Assembly: GCF_901873445.1 (NCBI RefSeq)
Contig: NZ_CABFLN010000027.1
Location: 1-21,304 of the forward strand
Source of the DNA: Gemella haemolysans
GTDB lineage: Bacteria > Bacillota > Bacilli > Staphylococcales > Gemellaceae
Reading direction: 5' to 3'
Length of the DNA: 21,304 nt
In this document: positions 8,006 to 17,559 of the stretch, piece after piece
How the letters are laid out: every line of letters starts with the position of its first letter
How positions within the stretch are numbered: position 1 is the stretch's first letter
Notes under the pieces: generated by a model
What the model saw: only the letters and a program-made list of their open reading frames with translations
The model's database searches: none
What the model was told of the DNA's origin: nothing
Program-made: the position numbers and the translations under genes

Positions 8006-8034
8006 ATGATATCATGAAATATAGAAAAACACAA
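8006..8034 (-). promoter_or_regulatory. Candidate sigma-A promoter of the M3 peptidase gene
   Basis: Reading the - strand: TTGTGT (8034-8029), 17 bases, TATCAT (8011-8006). The -10 matches 5 of 6 and the -35 is weak. It lies about 46 bases upstream of the start codon. Confidence 0.4.
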
Positions 8035-8127
8035 AAATAAAATTCAGAAAATTCTAAAACAAAGATTGAAAATTATACTAATATATTTCGTAAAAAAGAA
8101 TTTTAAAAAACTGTCGGTTAGGAAACT

Positions 8128-8156
8128 TTGACATTCTGAGCTATTTATGAAATAAT
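8128..8156 (+). promoter_or_regulatory. Sigma-A promoter of def
   Basis: TTGACA (8128-8133, perfect -35), a 17-base spacer, and AATAAT (8151-8156, 5 of 6) preceded by TG-a, an extended -10. It implies a leader of about 45 bases before the TTG start. Confidence 0.72.
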
Positions 8157-8209
8157 AAAATAAGGATGAAAGACCGAGAGAAATAATTAGAAATAAAGGA
8201 GAAAAAAAT

Positions 8210-8764
8210 TTGATTACAACTAAAGATATAATTATTGATCCACATGCGACACTTAGAGCACGTGCTGAAGAAGTAAAAAGTCCGATTTCAGATGAAGATA
8301 AAGCTGTTTTACGTGGATTATTAGAATATGTAATTGCTTCTCAAGATGATGAGAAAGCAGAAAAATTAGGACTAAAACCGGGGATAGGATTAGCGGCACC
8401 ACAAATCAACGTTTCAAAAAGAATGATTGCAGTGCATATCCCAGATGAAGAGTTCCCAGAAAATACAGTTTCTTATGCATTATATAATCCAAAAATTATC
8501 TCAAACTCAGCTGCAAAATGTTACTTAGCTGGTGGAGAAGGATGTTTATCAGTAGATAAAGAAATTAAAGGATATGTTCCTCGTTATTCAAAAATTAAAG
8601 TAGTTGGTTATAATGAAAATGATGAGAAAGTTACTTTAACTTTAACAGATTTACCAGCAATTTGTTTCCAACACGAAATCGATCACTTAAATGGAGTTAT
8701 GTTCTACGATCATATTAATAAAGAAAATCCGTTTGATGTGCCAGCTGAATACGAAAAACTATAA
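8210..8764 (+). CDS. def: Peptide deformylase, TTG start
   Basis: 184 aa. The enzyme removes the N-formyl group from nascent proteins at the ribosome using a bound metal ion. All three family motifs are present: GIGLAAPQ (58-65), EGCLSV (110-115, metal ligand C112) and HEIDH (155-159, two histidine ligands and the catalytic glutamate). Length and the insertion between strands fit the type 2 deformylase typical of Gram-positives. Translation starts at TTG: AAAGGAG (8196-8202) lies 7 bases before it, and the N-terminus ITTKDIIIDPHATLR lines up with the usual start of the family. It has its own promoter and is followed at once by a terminator shared with prfB on the other strand. Confidence 0.95.
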   Translation: MITTKDIIIDPHATLRARAEEVKSPISDEDKAVLRGLLEYVIASQDDEKAEKLGLKPGIGLAAPQINVSKRMIAVHIPDEEFPENTVSYALYNPKIISNSAAKCYLAGGEGCLSVDKEIKGYVPRYSKIKVVGYNENDEKVTLTLTDLPAICFQHEIDHLNGVMFYDHINKENPFDVPAEYEKL

Positions 8765-8777
8765 TTTAATATAGAAA

Positions 8778-8815
8778 AAATACACGTAAGACAGATAAAT
8801 GTCTTGCGTGTATTT
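8778..8815. terminator. Bidirectional terminator between def and prfB
   Basis: Arms 8778-8793 and 8800-8815 (core ACACGTAAGACA / TGTCTTGCGTGT, one T-G wobble) enclose a GATAAA loop. TATTT ends the stem on the + strand. On the - strand the A-run at 8775-8780 supplies the T-run that ends prfB transcription. Confidence 0.8.
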
Positions 8816-8817
8816 AG

Positions 8818-9936
8818 CTATAGTACTTCTTTTTCTTTCATATTGTAATGTAGATAAGCATCGATAAAATCAATTATCTCACCATCCATTACTTTGTCTA
8901 CTGTAGATACTTCGTAGTTTGTTCTGTGATCTTTTACCATTGTATATGGAGTAAATACATAAGAACGAATTTGAGAACCCCAACCAATGTCTTTTTGTTC
9001 ACCACGAATTGCTGCTAATTCTTTTTCTTTTTCTTCAATCTCACATTGATAAAGTTTTGATTTTAAATTTTTCATCGCAGCATCTTTATTTTTAATTTGG
9101 CTTCGTTCTGCTTGTGATTGAACTACGATACCTGTAGGAAGGTGAGTTATACGAACTGCTGAATCAGTAGTGTTAATATGTTGTCCTCCAGCCCCTTGAG
9201 CTCTGTAAGTATCTATTTTTAAATCTTCATTATTGATTTCGATATTAATTTCATCATCGTTAAATTCTGGAATTACATCGATTGAAGCGAAAGATGTATG
9301 TCTTTTTCCGGATGGATCAAAAGGTGAGATACGCACAACTCGGTGAACACCTTTTTCTCCTTTTAATAAGCCATATGCAAAATCACCTTCAACTTTTATA
9401 GTTGCTGATTTAACACCAGTGATATCACCAGATTGATAGTTTAAATAGCTGTATTTTAATCCTTGTTTTGTGAAGAATCTTTCATACATACGTAACATTA
9501 ATTCTGACCAATCTGTAGCATCAGTTCCACCAGCCCCGGCATGTATTTCTAGTATAGCAGTGTTGTTATCATATTCTTCTGAGAATAATAATCTAAAGCT
9601 AAAATCTTCAACACTTGATTTTAGATTGACTACTGTTTCTAGTAAATCTTGATAAATTTCTTCATCATCTTCATCTTTTAGAAATTCAATCATCTCTTCA
9701 GAGTGCTCTAAATAGTCTATCATTTCACTAAATTCATCAAGTTCTTTTTTTATACTTTTTGATTCGGTAACTAATAGACTAGCTGCTTCGCTATCATTCC
9801 AAAAATCAGCCTCAAGCATCATATTTTCAATTTCAGCAACTCGTTCAGTTTTATCTTCTATTTTTAATGAAGTTTTAAATTCCGTTATTCTTTTGTTAAT
9901 TTCTTCGAGTTCTTTTCTAAGTTCAATAAGTTCCAA
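8818..9936 (-). CDS. prfB: Peptide chain release factor 2, without programmed frameshift
   Basis: 372 aa from a TTG at 9936-9934. RF2 recognises UGA and UAA stop codons and triggers peptide release. SPF (204-206, the RF2 stop-recognition tripeptide) and GGQ (250-252, peptidyl-tRNA hydrolysis) stand at the usual RF2 positions. Start: the open frame continues upstream to 10014, but family alignment begins at ELIELRKELEE, GAGGT lies 7 bases before this TTG, and a promoter lies inside the upstream extension. In most bacteria codon 25 is an in-frame UGA needing a +1 frameshift; here the equivalent of the Bacillus site (after Ser-Leu) is AAA (9864-9862), and the whole gene reads in one frame. Autoregulation by frameshifting is therefore absent. 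It is convergent with def. Confidence 0.95.
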   Translation of the reverse strand: MELIELRKELEEINKRITEFKTSLKIEDKTERVAEIENMMLEADFWNDSEAASLLVTESKSIKKELDEFSEMIDYLEHSEEMIEFLKDEDDEEIYQDLLETVVNLKSSVEDFSFRLLFSEEYDNNTAILEIHAGAGGTDATDWSELMLRMYERFFTKQGLKYSYLNYQSGDITGVKSATIKVEGDFAYGLLKGEKGVHRVVRISPFDPSGKRHTSFASIDVIPEFNDDEINIEINNEDLKIDTYRAQGAGGQHINTTDSAVRITHLPTGIVVQSQAERSQIKNKDAAMKNLKSKLYQCEIEEKEKELAAIRGEQKDIGWGSQIRSYVFTPYTMVKDHRTNYEVSTVDKVMDGEIIDFIDAYLHYNMKEKEVL

Positions 9937-9970
9937 AATTTTTACCTCTATTAACTTCTTTCGTTTACTT

Positions 9971-9999
9971 ATTATACAAGAATTTTTCTGAAGATACAA
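9971..9999 (-). promoter_or_regulatory. Candidate promoter of prfB
   Basis: On the - strand: TTGTAT (9999-9994), 17 bases, perfect TATAAT (9976-9971). Transcription would begin near 9964, about 28 bases before the TTG start, which also argues against any start further upstream. Confidence 0.55.
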
Positions 10000-10209
10000 G
10001 GAAGGCAGGAACAAATTATAATACTTTTTGATTAAATATACATTTAGAAATTAGGTTAGAAATTCATGCTATAAGTTGCTTCATCTACAAATTATTATTT
10101 TATTTTCAATATTATGTGCAATGCTACAAAAGAATCAATTGAATTTTTCATTAAAAATTATTTTTAGAAATGTTATTGTATCAAGGTTAAGAAGAATAGT
10201 AAGATGAAA
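10000..10209. other. AT-rich spacer between prfB and the heat-shock operon
   Basis: Part of the 398-base gap 9937-10334. Beyond the prfB promoter on one side and the CtsR boxes, promoter and CIRCE on the other, I see no open frame, tRNA or convincing structured RNA in this stretch. Confidence 0.5.
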
Positions 10210-10226
10210 GGTCAAAAAAAGTCAAA
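10210..10226 (+). promoter_or_regulatory. CtsR operator 1
   Basis: GGTCAAA-AAA-AGTCAAA matches the CtsR consensus (RGTCAAA-NAN-RGTCAAA) without mismatch. CtsR represses clp and chaperone genes in Bacilli until heat or protein stress inactivates it. It lies about 19 bases upstream of the -35. Confidence 0.85.
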
Positions 10227-10243
10227 AATATTTTAAAAAAGCT

Positions 10244-10260
10244 ATTGACTTATTTTGACC
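10244..10260 (-). promoter_or_regulatory. CtsR operator 2, over the -35
   Basis: On the - strand the sequence is GGTCAAA-ATA-AGTCAAT, one mismatch (last base) from the CtsR consensus. It covers the whole -35 hexamer, so CtsR binding should block RNA polymerase. It faces the opposite way to operator 1. Confidence 0.72.
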
Positions 10261-10273
10261 TTAATGATATTAT
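10245..10273 (+). promoter_or_regulatory. Sigma-A promoter of the hrcA-grpE-dnaK-dnaJ operon
   Basis: TTGACT (10245-10250), 17 bases, TATTAT (10268-10273) with an upstream TG-a (extended -10). The expected start near 10280 is just before the CIRCE element. Confidence 0.85.
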
Positions 10274-10284
10274 TATATATGTGA

Positions 10285-10311
10285 TTAGCAGTCAGATACT
10301 TAGAGTGCTAA
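10285..10311 (+). promoter_or_regulatory. CIRCE operator (HrcA binding site)
   Basis: TTAGCAGTC-N9-GAGTGCTAA. The right arm is the exact consensus and the left arm has one change (G for C at its seventh base), which breaks one pair of the inverted repeat. It sits right after the predicted transcription start, the usual place for HrcA repression. Confidence 0.95.
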
Positions 10312-10334
10312 AACACAAAATTGGAGAATAGGTG

Positions 10335-11348
10335 ATGACGATGTTAATAGATAGACAAGTACTCATTCTTCAATCTATAGTCGAAAATTTTATTACGACT
10401 AATCAACCTGTAGGTTCTAAGCAAATTGCTCAAAATATTGATTTCAGTTCGGCAACGATAAGAAATGATATGAGTAAATTAGAAAAAGAAGGATTGATTA
10501 AAAAGACTCATATTTCATCAGGTAGAGTACCTTCGGAAAAAGGTTATCGCTATTATGTAGATTACATAAAAAAAGATTATGAATTATCAAATAGTGAAAA
10601 TGAAAAACTTAAACAACTCTCTGGTGGTGATATAGTTTCAGAAAATAATTATCTAGAAAAGAATGCAATAGTACTATCGGACTTAACGGATTGTACGGCG
10701 GTGATACTAGCCCCGACAAAAACGGATAGGCGCATTAATAAAATAGAGGTTATTCTTCTAAGTAGTCGTAGCATTCTCGTTATATTAGTAACAAATATAG
10801 GGGAGGTATTCCAACAAAACTATAAACTGGATGCAGACTTCACTGCAGAAGATATAGGGGAAATCAATAAACTTCTTCAAAGTTACTTCTATGATGTGGA
10901 TATGGCAACAGCTCATGTAATGATTCATGGTGAGTTAGAAAAATATCTAAAGAATAAAGTTAACAACTACGATATGATAGTGGTGGCTTTAAATAGATTG
11001 TTGCAAAATAAAATTAAAAAGACTGTAGCATTAGGGGGTAAGTACAATTTACTTAAACAACCCGATATAGACAATGTAGAAAAATTAAAAGAAGTAGTAT
11101 CGCTCTTAGAAGATGATAAGATAGTCGAGCTTCTAGATAATAATGAAGTAACAGGGAAACCATCTATTAAAATAGGAACTGAGCTTAAACTTGGGAATAT
11201 AGATGATCTTTCATTAGTATCTAGTAGTTATAACACATCTAAAGGTCAAGGTGTAATAGCCGTATTTGGACCAAAGAGAATGGACTATTCAAAAATCATG
11301 ACACTTATAGCTTGTGTTCGTGATAATTTAAATAATAATTTAAAATAA
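10335..11348 (+). CDS. hrcA: Heat-inducible transcription repressor HrcA
   Basis: 337 aa from the ATG at 10335. HrcA binds CIRCE and represses the dnaK operon, autoregulating its own gene here; in the family, GroEL assists its folding. The N-terminal winged helix contains the family signature DFSSATIRNDMSKLE, then SSGRVPSEKGYRYYVD. The rest is the GAF-like and dimerisation region of normal length. Start choice: GTG 10332, ATG 10335 and ATG 10341 are in frame. GGAG at 10323-10326 is best spaced (8 bases) from 10335, while 10341 would give the family-typical MLIDRQ beginning; the difference is two residues. It is followed 13 bases later by grpE. Confidence 0.95.
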   Translation: MTMLIDRQVLILQSIVENFITTNQPVGSKQIAQNIDFSSATIRNDMSKLEKEGLIKKTHISSGRVPSEKGYRYYVDYIKKDYELSNSENEKLKQLSGGDIVSENNYLEKNAIVLSDLTDCTAVILAPTKTDRRINKIEVILLSSRSILVILVTNIGEVFQQNYKLDADFTAEDIGEINKLLQSYFYDVDMATAHVMIHGELEKYLKNKVNNYDMIVVALNRLLQNKIKKTVALGGKYNLLKQPDIDNVEKLKEVVSLLEDDKIVELLDNNEVTGKPSIKIGTELKLGNIDDLSLVSSSYNTSKGQGVIAVFGPKRMDYSKIMTLIACVRDNLNNNLK

Positions 11349-11361
11349 TTAGGAGGTAGAG

Positions 11362-11931
11362 ATGGCTACTGAAGAACAAAAAGAAACTCTACAAGAAGAA
11401 GTAACAACAGAAGAAACTGTTGAAACTGAAGAAACTACAGACTCTGAAGAAGTAGTTGAAAAAACTGCAGAAGAGTTATTACAAGAACAAATTGAAAAAC
11501 TGCAAGAAGAAGTAAAAGCGTCAGAAGATAAATACTTACGTCTTTACGCAGAATTTGAAAACTTTAAACGACGTAAAAATCAAGAAATTGACACTATAAA
11601 TGCTTATAAGAGTCAAAAAGTGATTACAGAAATCTTACCAAGTTTGGATAACTTAGAACGTGCTCTACAAGTTGAGTCAACTAATGAAGAAGTACAAACA
11701 GTTCTAAAAGGTGTACAAATGGTATACGAAGGATTACAAGCAGCGCTTAAATCAGAAGGTGTTGAACTAGTAGAAACTGAAAATGCTCAGTTCGATCCAA
11801 ACTTCCACCACGCAGTAATGCAAGGAGAAGAAAGCGACAAAGAAAGCGGAGTAATCTTAGATACATTCCAAAAAGGTTACAAACTAAAAGATAGAGTAAT
11901 TAGACCAGCAATGGTTAAGGTAAACTCATAA
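11362..11931 (+). CDS. grpE: Nucleotide exchange factor GrpE
   Basis: 189 aa. GrpE releases ADP from DnaK in the chaperone cycle. Residues 1-45 are a Glu/Thr-rich acidic tail, typically unordered. A long dimerising coiled coil follows (about 38-85, with the family segment FENFKRRKNQE at 65-75), then LPSLDNLERAL (92-102) and the C-terminal beta domain ending DRVIRPAMVKV (177-187). AGGAGG precedes the ATG by 6 bases. It is second in the operon, 13 bp after hrcA; dnaK follows only after an unusual 309-bp gap. Confidence 0.95.
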   Translation: MATEEQKETLQEEVTTEETVETEETTDSEEVVEKTAEELLQEQIEKLQEEVKASEDKYLRLYAEFENFKRRKNQEIDTINAYKSQKVITEILPSLDNLERALQVESTNEEVQTVLKGVQMVYEGLQAALKSEGVELVETENAQFDPNFHHAVMQGEESDKESGVILDTFQKGYKLKDRVIRPAMVKVNS

Positions 11932-11939
11932 TTATTAAT

Positions 11940-11981
11940 CCTTAGTTTTTTCGAACCTAGAAGGTGAAGAAAAAAGTTAGG
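11940..11981 (+). other. Stem-loop just after grpE
   Basis: CCTTAGTTTTTTC (11940-11952) pairs with GAAAAAAGTTAGG (11969-11981), 11 of 13 positions matching. No T-run follows, so it is not a normal terminator. It could be an mRNA processing or stability element between grpE and dnaK. Confidence 0.4.
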
Positions 11982-12004
11982 AGTAAGAATCGCACAGCTA
12001 CACC

Positions 12005-12116
12005 AAGAATGAGGAGCGTAGCAACGAAATGATTGGTATGTAGCCACTGCGCAGACACATACTTAAAGAATTAAGAACGCAGTGACAAAATGATTTGAAA
12101 GTAGCCACTGCGCAGA
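12005..12116 (+). repeat. Two tandem 51-bp repeats in the grpE-dnaK gap
   Basis: Copies at 12005-12055 and 12066-12116 agree at 41 of 51 positions by hand alignment. The last 16 bases (GTAGCCACTGCGCAGA) are identical, and most differences in the first half are A/G or C/T exchanges. Copy 2 can fold on itself: CGCAGTG (12078-12084) against CACTGCG (12106-12112). Copy 1 pairs more weakly (CGTAG / CTGCG with a wobble), and its CACTGCG (12045-12051) could instead pair with CGCAGTG of copy 2. The rest of the gap, 12117-12240, is AT-rich with only the dnaK ribosome binding site and no convincing promoter. Confidence 0.7.
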
Positions 12117-12204
12117 ATATTCTCAGTGTAAAGCTGAAAAGCATATAGAAAAGTAATATAAGACTTTGTTAGAGTGAAATAATCATTTTAACAAATAAAT
12201 TTGA

Positions 12205-14064
<1,860 letters not shown>

Positions 14065-14079
14065 TTAAATAAATAGTCT

Positions 14080-14111
14080 AAGGGGCTGGTAGCGTTATGC
14101 GCTAGCCCTTT
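14080..14111 (+). terminator. Weak hairpin between dnaK and dnaJ
   Basis: TAGCG (14090-14094) pairs with CGCTA (14100-14104), and GGGC with GCCC beyond a small bulge. It is followed only by TTTGTT. It looks like a partial terminator that would lower dnaJ relative to dnaK, since I see no promoter in front of dnaJ. Confidence 0.5.
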
Positions 14112-14141
14112 GTTAAATAATTAATTATAGGAGAGATTAAG

Positions 14142-15293
14142 ATGGCTAAAAGAGATTATTATGAGGTACTTGGTGTAAGTAAAAGCGCAAGTGCAGCTGA
14201 AATTAAAAAAGCATATCGTAAATTATCAAAACAATATCACCCAGATATCAACAAAGAGCCAGGCGCTGAAGATAAGTTCAAAGAAATTTCAGAAGCTTAT
14301 GAAGTACTGAGTGACGATACTAAAAAAGCTCAATATGATCAATTTGGTCACGCAGCATTTGAAGGTGGAGCCGGTCAAGGTGGATTTGGTGGCTTCGGTG
14401 GAGGTTTCTCTGGATTCTCAGGTGGTTTTGATGACCTTGGAGATATTTTCTCAAGTTTCTTCGGTGGAGGAGGATCACGTCGTAATCCGAATGCTCCACG
14501 TCAAGGAGAAGACTTATTACACCGCATTCGTATAAGTTTTGAGGATGCCGTATTCGGTACGAAAAAAACTATTAAAATCCGTAAAGATGTAGAATGTGAT
14601 CACTGTCACGGAAGTGGAGCGAAAGATTCTTCATCTGTAAATACTTGTCATAGATGTAATGGTAGTGGACAAGAAGCGGTAATTCAAGATACTCCATTCG
14701 GACGTATGCAAAGTCAACGTACATGTTCTGAATGTCAAGGACGAGGTAAAATCATTAAAGATAAATGTGCTCACTGTTTCGGTAAAGGATATAATAACCG
14801 TGAAGTAGAATACGAAGTAGAAATTCCAGAAGGAATTAGTTCAGGACAACGTGTTCGCCTTCGTGGTAAAGGTGGAGCAGGAGAAAATGGAGGTCCAGCA
14901 GGAGATTTATTCATAGAGGTAATCGTTGCTGAGGATTCATACTTCCACAGAGAAGATGATGACATCTACACTGAATTAAAACTTTCTCCAGCACAGGCTG
15001 CTTTAGGAACAAAAGTTGATGTTCGAACATTAACAGGTGAAATTGAACTAAATGTTCCAGCAGGAACACAACACGGACGTAAATTCCGTCTAGCAGGTAA
15101 AGGTGTTAAAAGCGTTATGGGATATGGTCAAGGAGATCACTATATCGTTGTATCTATTGAAATCCCTAAAAACCTATCAACAAAAGAACGTGAATTATAC
15201 TTAGAACTTGCTAAATTAAATAATGAAAAAGTCGAAGAAGATGAAAGCTTCCTGGATAAGGTAAGTAGAAAAGCAAAAGATCTATTTGACTAA
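14142..15293 (+). CDS. dnaJ: Chaperone protein DnaJ (Hsp40)
   Basis: 383 aa, type I (full) DnaJ. It delivers unfolded clients to DnaK and stimulates its ATPase. J domain 1-70 with HPD at 33-35; Gly/Phe-rich region about 74-112; four CxxCxGxG zinc-binding motifs beginning at C152, C169, C195 and C209; then the two C-terminal substrate-binding beta domains and a dimerisation tail. Nothing is missing. AGGAGAG lies about 8 bases before the ATG. It is last in the heat-shock operon and is followed by a good terminator. Confidence 0.98.
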   Translation: MAKRDYYEVLGVSKSASAAEIKKAYRKLSKQYHPDINKEPGAEDKFKEISEAYEVLSDDTKKAQYDQFGHAAFEGGAGQGGFGGFGGGFSGFSGGFDDLGDIFSSFFGGGGSRRNPNAPRQGEDLLHRIRISFEDAVFGTKKTIKIRKDVECDHCHGSGAKDSSSVNTCHRCNGSGQEAVIQDTPFGRMQSQRTCSECQGRGKIIKDKCAHCFGKGYNNREVEYEVEIPEGISSGQRVRLRGKGGAGENGGPAGDLFIEVIVAEDSYFHREDDDIYTELKLSPAQAALGTKVDVRTLTGEIELNVPAGTQHGRKFRLAGKGVKSVMGYGQGDHYIVVSIEIPKNLSTKERELYLELAKLNNEKVEEDESFLDKVSRKAKDLFD

Positions 15294-15299
15294 TAAGAG

Positions 15300-15328
15300 A
15301 AAAAGCTCAGAGATTTCTGGGCTTTTTT
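15300..15328 (+). terminator. Rho-independent terminator of the heat-shock operon
   Basis: AAAAAGCTCAGA (15300-15311) pairs with TCTGGGCTTTTT (15316-15327) with one T-G wobble, GATT loop, T-run to 15328. Confidence 0.88.
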
Positions 15329-15359
15329 GCTATTTTATAGCGTATTATACTATATTTAT

Positions 15360-15388
15360 TTGAATTTTTTTGTAATACAAAGTAAAAT
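15360..15388 (+). promoter_or_regulatory. Candidate promoter of yhaM
   Basis: TTGAAT (15360-15365), 17 bases, TAAAAT (15383-15388), about 40 bases before the ATG. Confidence 0.5.
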
Positions 15389-15428
15389 ATAAGATGGATA
15401 TGAAATATACAAAAGAAGGAGTGAGGAA

Positions 15429-16376
15429 ATGTTCATAAGCGAGTTTAAGACTGATCAAGAGATTAGTATGTTTTTATTATTAGATAATGTAATTCGTGGA
15501 ATTGCGACAAGTGGGAAACCATATTTAACATTGTATCTAAAAGATAAAACTGGCAGCATTGATGGGAAAATTTGGGAAGTTAAAGACGAAGATAGTGAAA
15601 ACTTAAAAGCTGGTAAGATGGTTTATGTTGAAGGAACGATTTTAGATTATCGTGGAAAACTACAGTTGAAAATTAAAAACTATCGAATGGCTACAGAAAA
15701 TGACAATATTGATATACAAGATTATATTCAAACAGCCCCAGTACCAAAAGATGTAATGATAAATGAATTAAATTATTTCTTGAAAGAAATAAGTAATGAG
15801 AACTTAAGAACTGTAACAATTGAATTGTTAAATAAATATAAAAAGCAATTTATTAGTTACCCTGCAGCTAAATCAATGCACCATGATTTTTATTCAGGAT
15901 TGATTTACCATACAACAACAATGTTGAAAATAGCAAAAGCATTGGTGGGAATTTATCCATCGTTAAATAAGGATTTATTATATAGTGGAATCATTTTACA
16001 TGATTTAGGAAAAACTGTAGAACTTAGTGGACCTGTAGGAACTTCTTATACATTAGAAGGTGAATTATTAGGGCATATTGTCATTATGAGTGATGAAGTA
16101 GCTAGAATGGCTGATAAATTGGGAATTGAAGCTGAAGAAATCATTTTACTTAGACATATGATTCTTGCGCATCATGGTAAGTATGAATTTGGTTCACCAA
16201 AACTACCTATGATTAAAGAAGCGGAAATTATTCACTTTATTGATAATATTGATGCTAGAATGATGATGTTTGAGAAAAACTTAGCGAATGTAGAGCCAGG
16301 AACATTTAGTGATAAATTATTTGGTTTAGAGGGAAGACATTTCTACGTCCCTACGTTTGATAGAGAAGATAATTAA
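15429..16376 (+). CDS. yhaM: 3'-5' exoribonuclease YhaM (Cbf1 family)
   Basis: 315 aa. Members trim single-stranded RNA (and in vitro DNA) from the 3' end; they are found in Gram-positives and act in RNA turnover. The N-terminal half holds an OB-fold nucleic-acid-binding domain (about 12-90, with [13 protein letters not shown] and GKMVYVEGT). The C-terminal half is an HD metal-dependent phosphohydrolase domain: H161, HDLGK (191-195), H216, HH (248-249) and the D272/D275 pair. Length matches the family. The sequence GAAGGAGTGAGG lies just before the ATG. The gene has its own candidate promoter and is followed 29 bp later by the 355-aa membrane protein, probably in the same operon. Confidence 0.93.
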   Translation: MFISEFKTDQEISMFLLLDNVIRGIATSGKPYLTLYLKDKTGSIDGKIWEVKDEDSENLKAGKMVYVEGTILDYRGKLQLKIKNYRMATENDNIDIQDYIQTAPVPKDVMINELNYFLKEISNENLRTVTIELLNKYKKQFISYPAAKSMHHDFYSGLIYHTTTMLKIAKALVGIYPSLNKDLLYSGIILHDLGKTVELSGPVGTSYTLEGELLGHIVIMSDEVARMADKLGIEAEEIILLRHMILAHHGKYEFGSPKLPMIKEAEIIHFIDNIDARMMMFEKNLANVEPGTFSDKLFGLEGRHFYVPTFDREDN

Positions 16377-16405
16377 AGAAAAAAATTATAGAAAGAGAAG
16401 AAAGT

Positions 16406-17473
16406 ATGAACAAAGGAATAAAATATATATTAGGTTTTGCTGCAATTTTTGTTGCGGCTGTAATATGCGTATTTGGGATTATTAAATATGAAGAAATGCA
16501 AGAAGGAACTACAACGAATAATAGTGCTAACTTAGGAAGTGTAGATGGAAAACAATTAGATAAAGAGACTACGATAATTATTGAAAAACTTTCAACATTA
16601 AATGATATTGATGAACTTAATTCAGAGTTACACTTATCACAATCAGTTATTGATATTTTGAAAAAATATGCACCCACTGTTAGTTATGCTGTAGATAACA
16701 GTGAAGGAAATGATGTAATCTACTTCCGTTTAGGTGGATATTATGCTAATCGTCAAGTTAATGATGTAAATAAAATTATCGGTTCTTATAAAGTTGACGG
16801 TGGAAAATTAACATCAACAGGAGATGATTTAGATAAGATTGGTTCTAAAGTTAATAGTAATGATAAATTAAAATGGAATAATATAAATGTAAATAACAAA
16901 GACCATGATAAAGATGCTGCTTACGCAATTGCTACGAAATATTATGGAGTACAATTAGGCAGAAGTATAGACAGTATGAGTATGATAGGGTTATTTGGTT
17001 ATTTATCAGATTTCAGTAAACATGTAAGAGATGCTCAACTAGGTATGAATGTTGTGCCAATGTCATTAGCAGAAATAACAGATATTTATAACACTGCTTC
17101 TGCGGAAACATTTAGTGCTGAGCAAGTTTATAAAAAAGTAATATCATTACAACATGCTAAATATAAAGAAGTTGATGATAGTTACAAAGGAAATGAAGAC
17201 AAGTACAATAAGAGTGTCGGAAATGGAGAAGTTGTTTACTTCAAGAAAGATAAAATGTACCTTGCAGTTTTTGGAGGAATCGGTGGTGCAGTTGCAAAAA
17301 CTCCAGCAACCCCAGATATGTTTAAAATAGAAGGTGATAAAGTTATTGTACCTTTAATTGATAGCTCTAGTGGTGGAAGACAATCTGGTCAAATGGTACT
17401 ACGTCTAAATAATAAAAAATATGAAGGCGGACAAAGTAGATCTAAATATTATGTAGAAAGCGTAAGTAATTAG
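16406..17473 (+). CDS. Membrane-anchored extracytoplasmic protein, function unknown
   Basis: 355 aa, family not recognised. A lysine-bearing N-terminus and one hydrophobic helix (about 6-27) suggest an uncleaved anchor or signal peptide; the cysteine in it follows Val-Ile, so no lipobox. Residues 30-355 would be outside the membrane: a Thr/Asn/Ser-rich linker, a helical segment (50-85), then a mixed domain rich in Asp, Asn, Gly and Tyr, and near the C-terminus a beta-like region with repeated glycines (GGIGGA, SSSGG). I see no peptidyl-prolyl isomerase, transpeptidase or catalytic motif. It sits 29 bp after yhaM and ends at its own terminator. In some other Bacilli the foldase prsA lies near yhaM, but this protein does not look like PrsA. 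Ribosome binding is weak (GAAGAAAG before the ATG). Confidence 0.75.
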   Translation: MNKGIKYILGFAAIFVAAVICVFGIIKYEEMQEGTTTNNSANLGSVDGKQLDKETTIIIEKLSTLNDIDELNSELHLSQSVIDILKKYAPTVSYAVDNSEGNDVIYFRLGGYYANRQVNDVNKIIGSYKVDGGKLTSTGDDLDKIGSKVNSNDKLKWNNINVNNKDHDKDAAYAIATKYYGVQLGRSIDSMSMIGLFGYLSDFSKHVRDAQLGMNVVPMSLAEITDIYNTASAETFSAEQVYKKVISLQHAKYKEVDDSYKGNEDKYNKSVGNGEVVYFKKDKMYLAVFGGIGGAVAKTPATPDMFKIEGDKVIVPLIDSSSGGRQSGQMVLRLNNKKYEGGQSRSKYYVESVSN

Positions 17474-17498
17474 ACTATAAAAATATTATAAAAAGTAG

Positions 17499-17523
17499 AA
17501 GATAGGATTAAGTCCTGTCTTTT
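17499..17523 (+). terminator. Terminator after the 355-aa gene
   Basis: AAGATAGGA pairs with TCCTGTCTT (one T-G wobble) around a TTAAG loop, followed by a short T-run. It separates the yhaM unit from the S66 peptidase gene. Confidence 0.75.
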
Positions 17524-17559
17524 GCTATGTATAGATATGATAAGGAAAACTAGTAAGGT

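Noticed and set aside
9937..10014. Longer RF2 reading frame starting at TTG 10014
   Set aside because: The 26 extra codons contain the likely promoter (9971-9999), have no ribosome binding site at their start, and do not resemble the RF2 N-terminus.
14311..14535. Second + strand frame inside dnaJ
   Set aside because: It overlaps the Gly/Phe-rich coding region of an intact dnaJ in another frame and has no family features.
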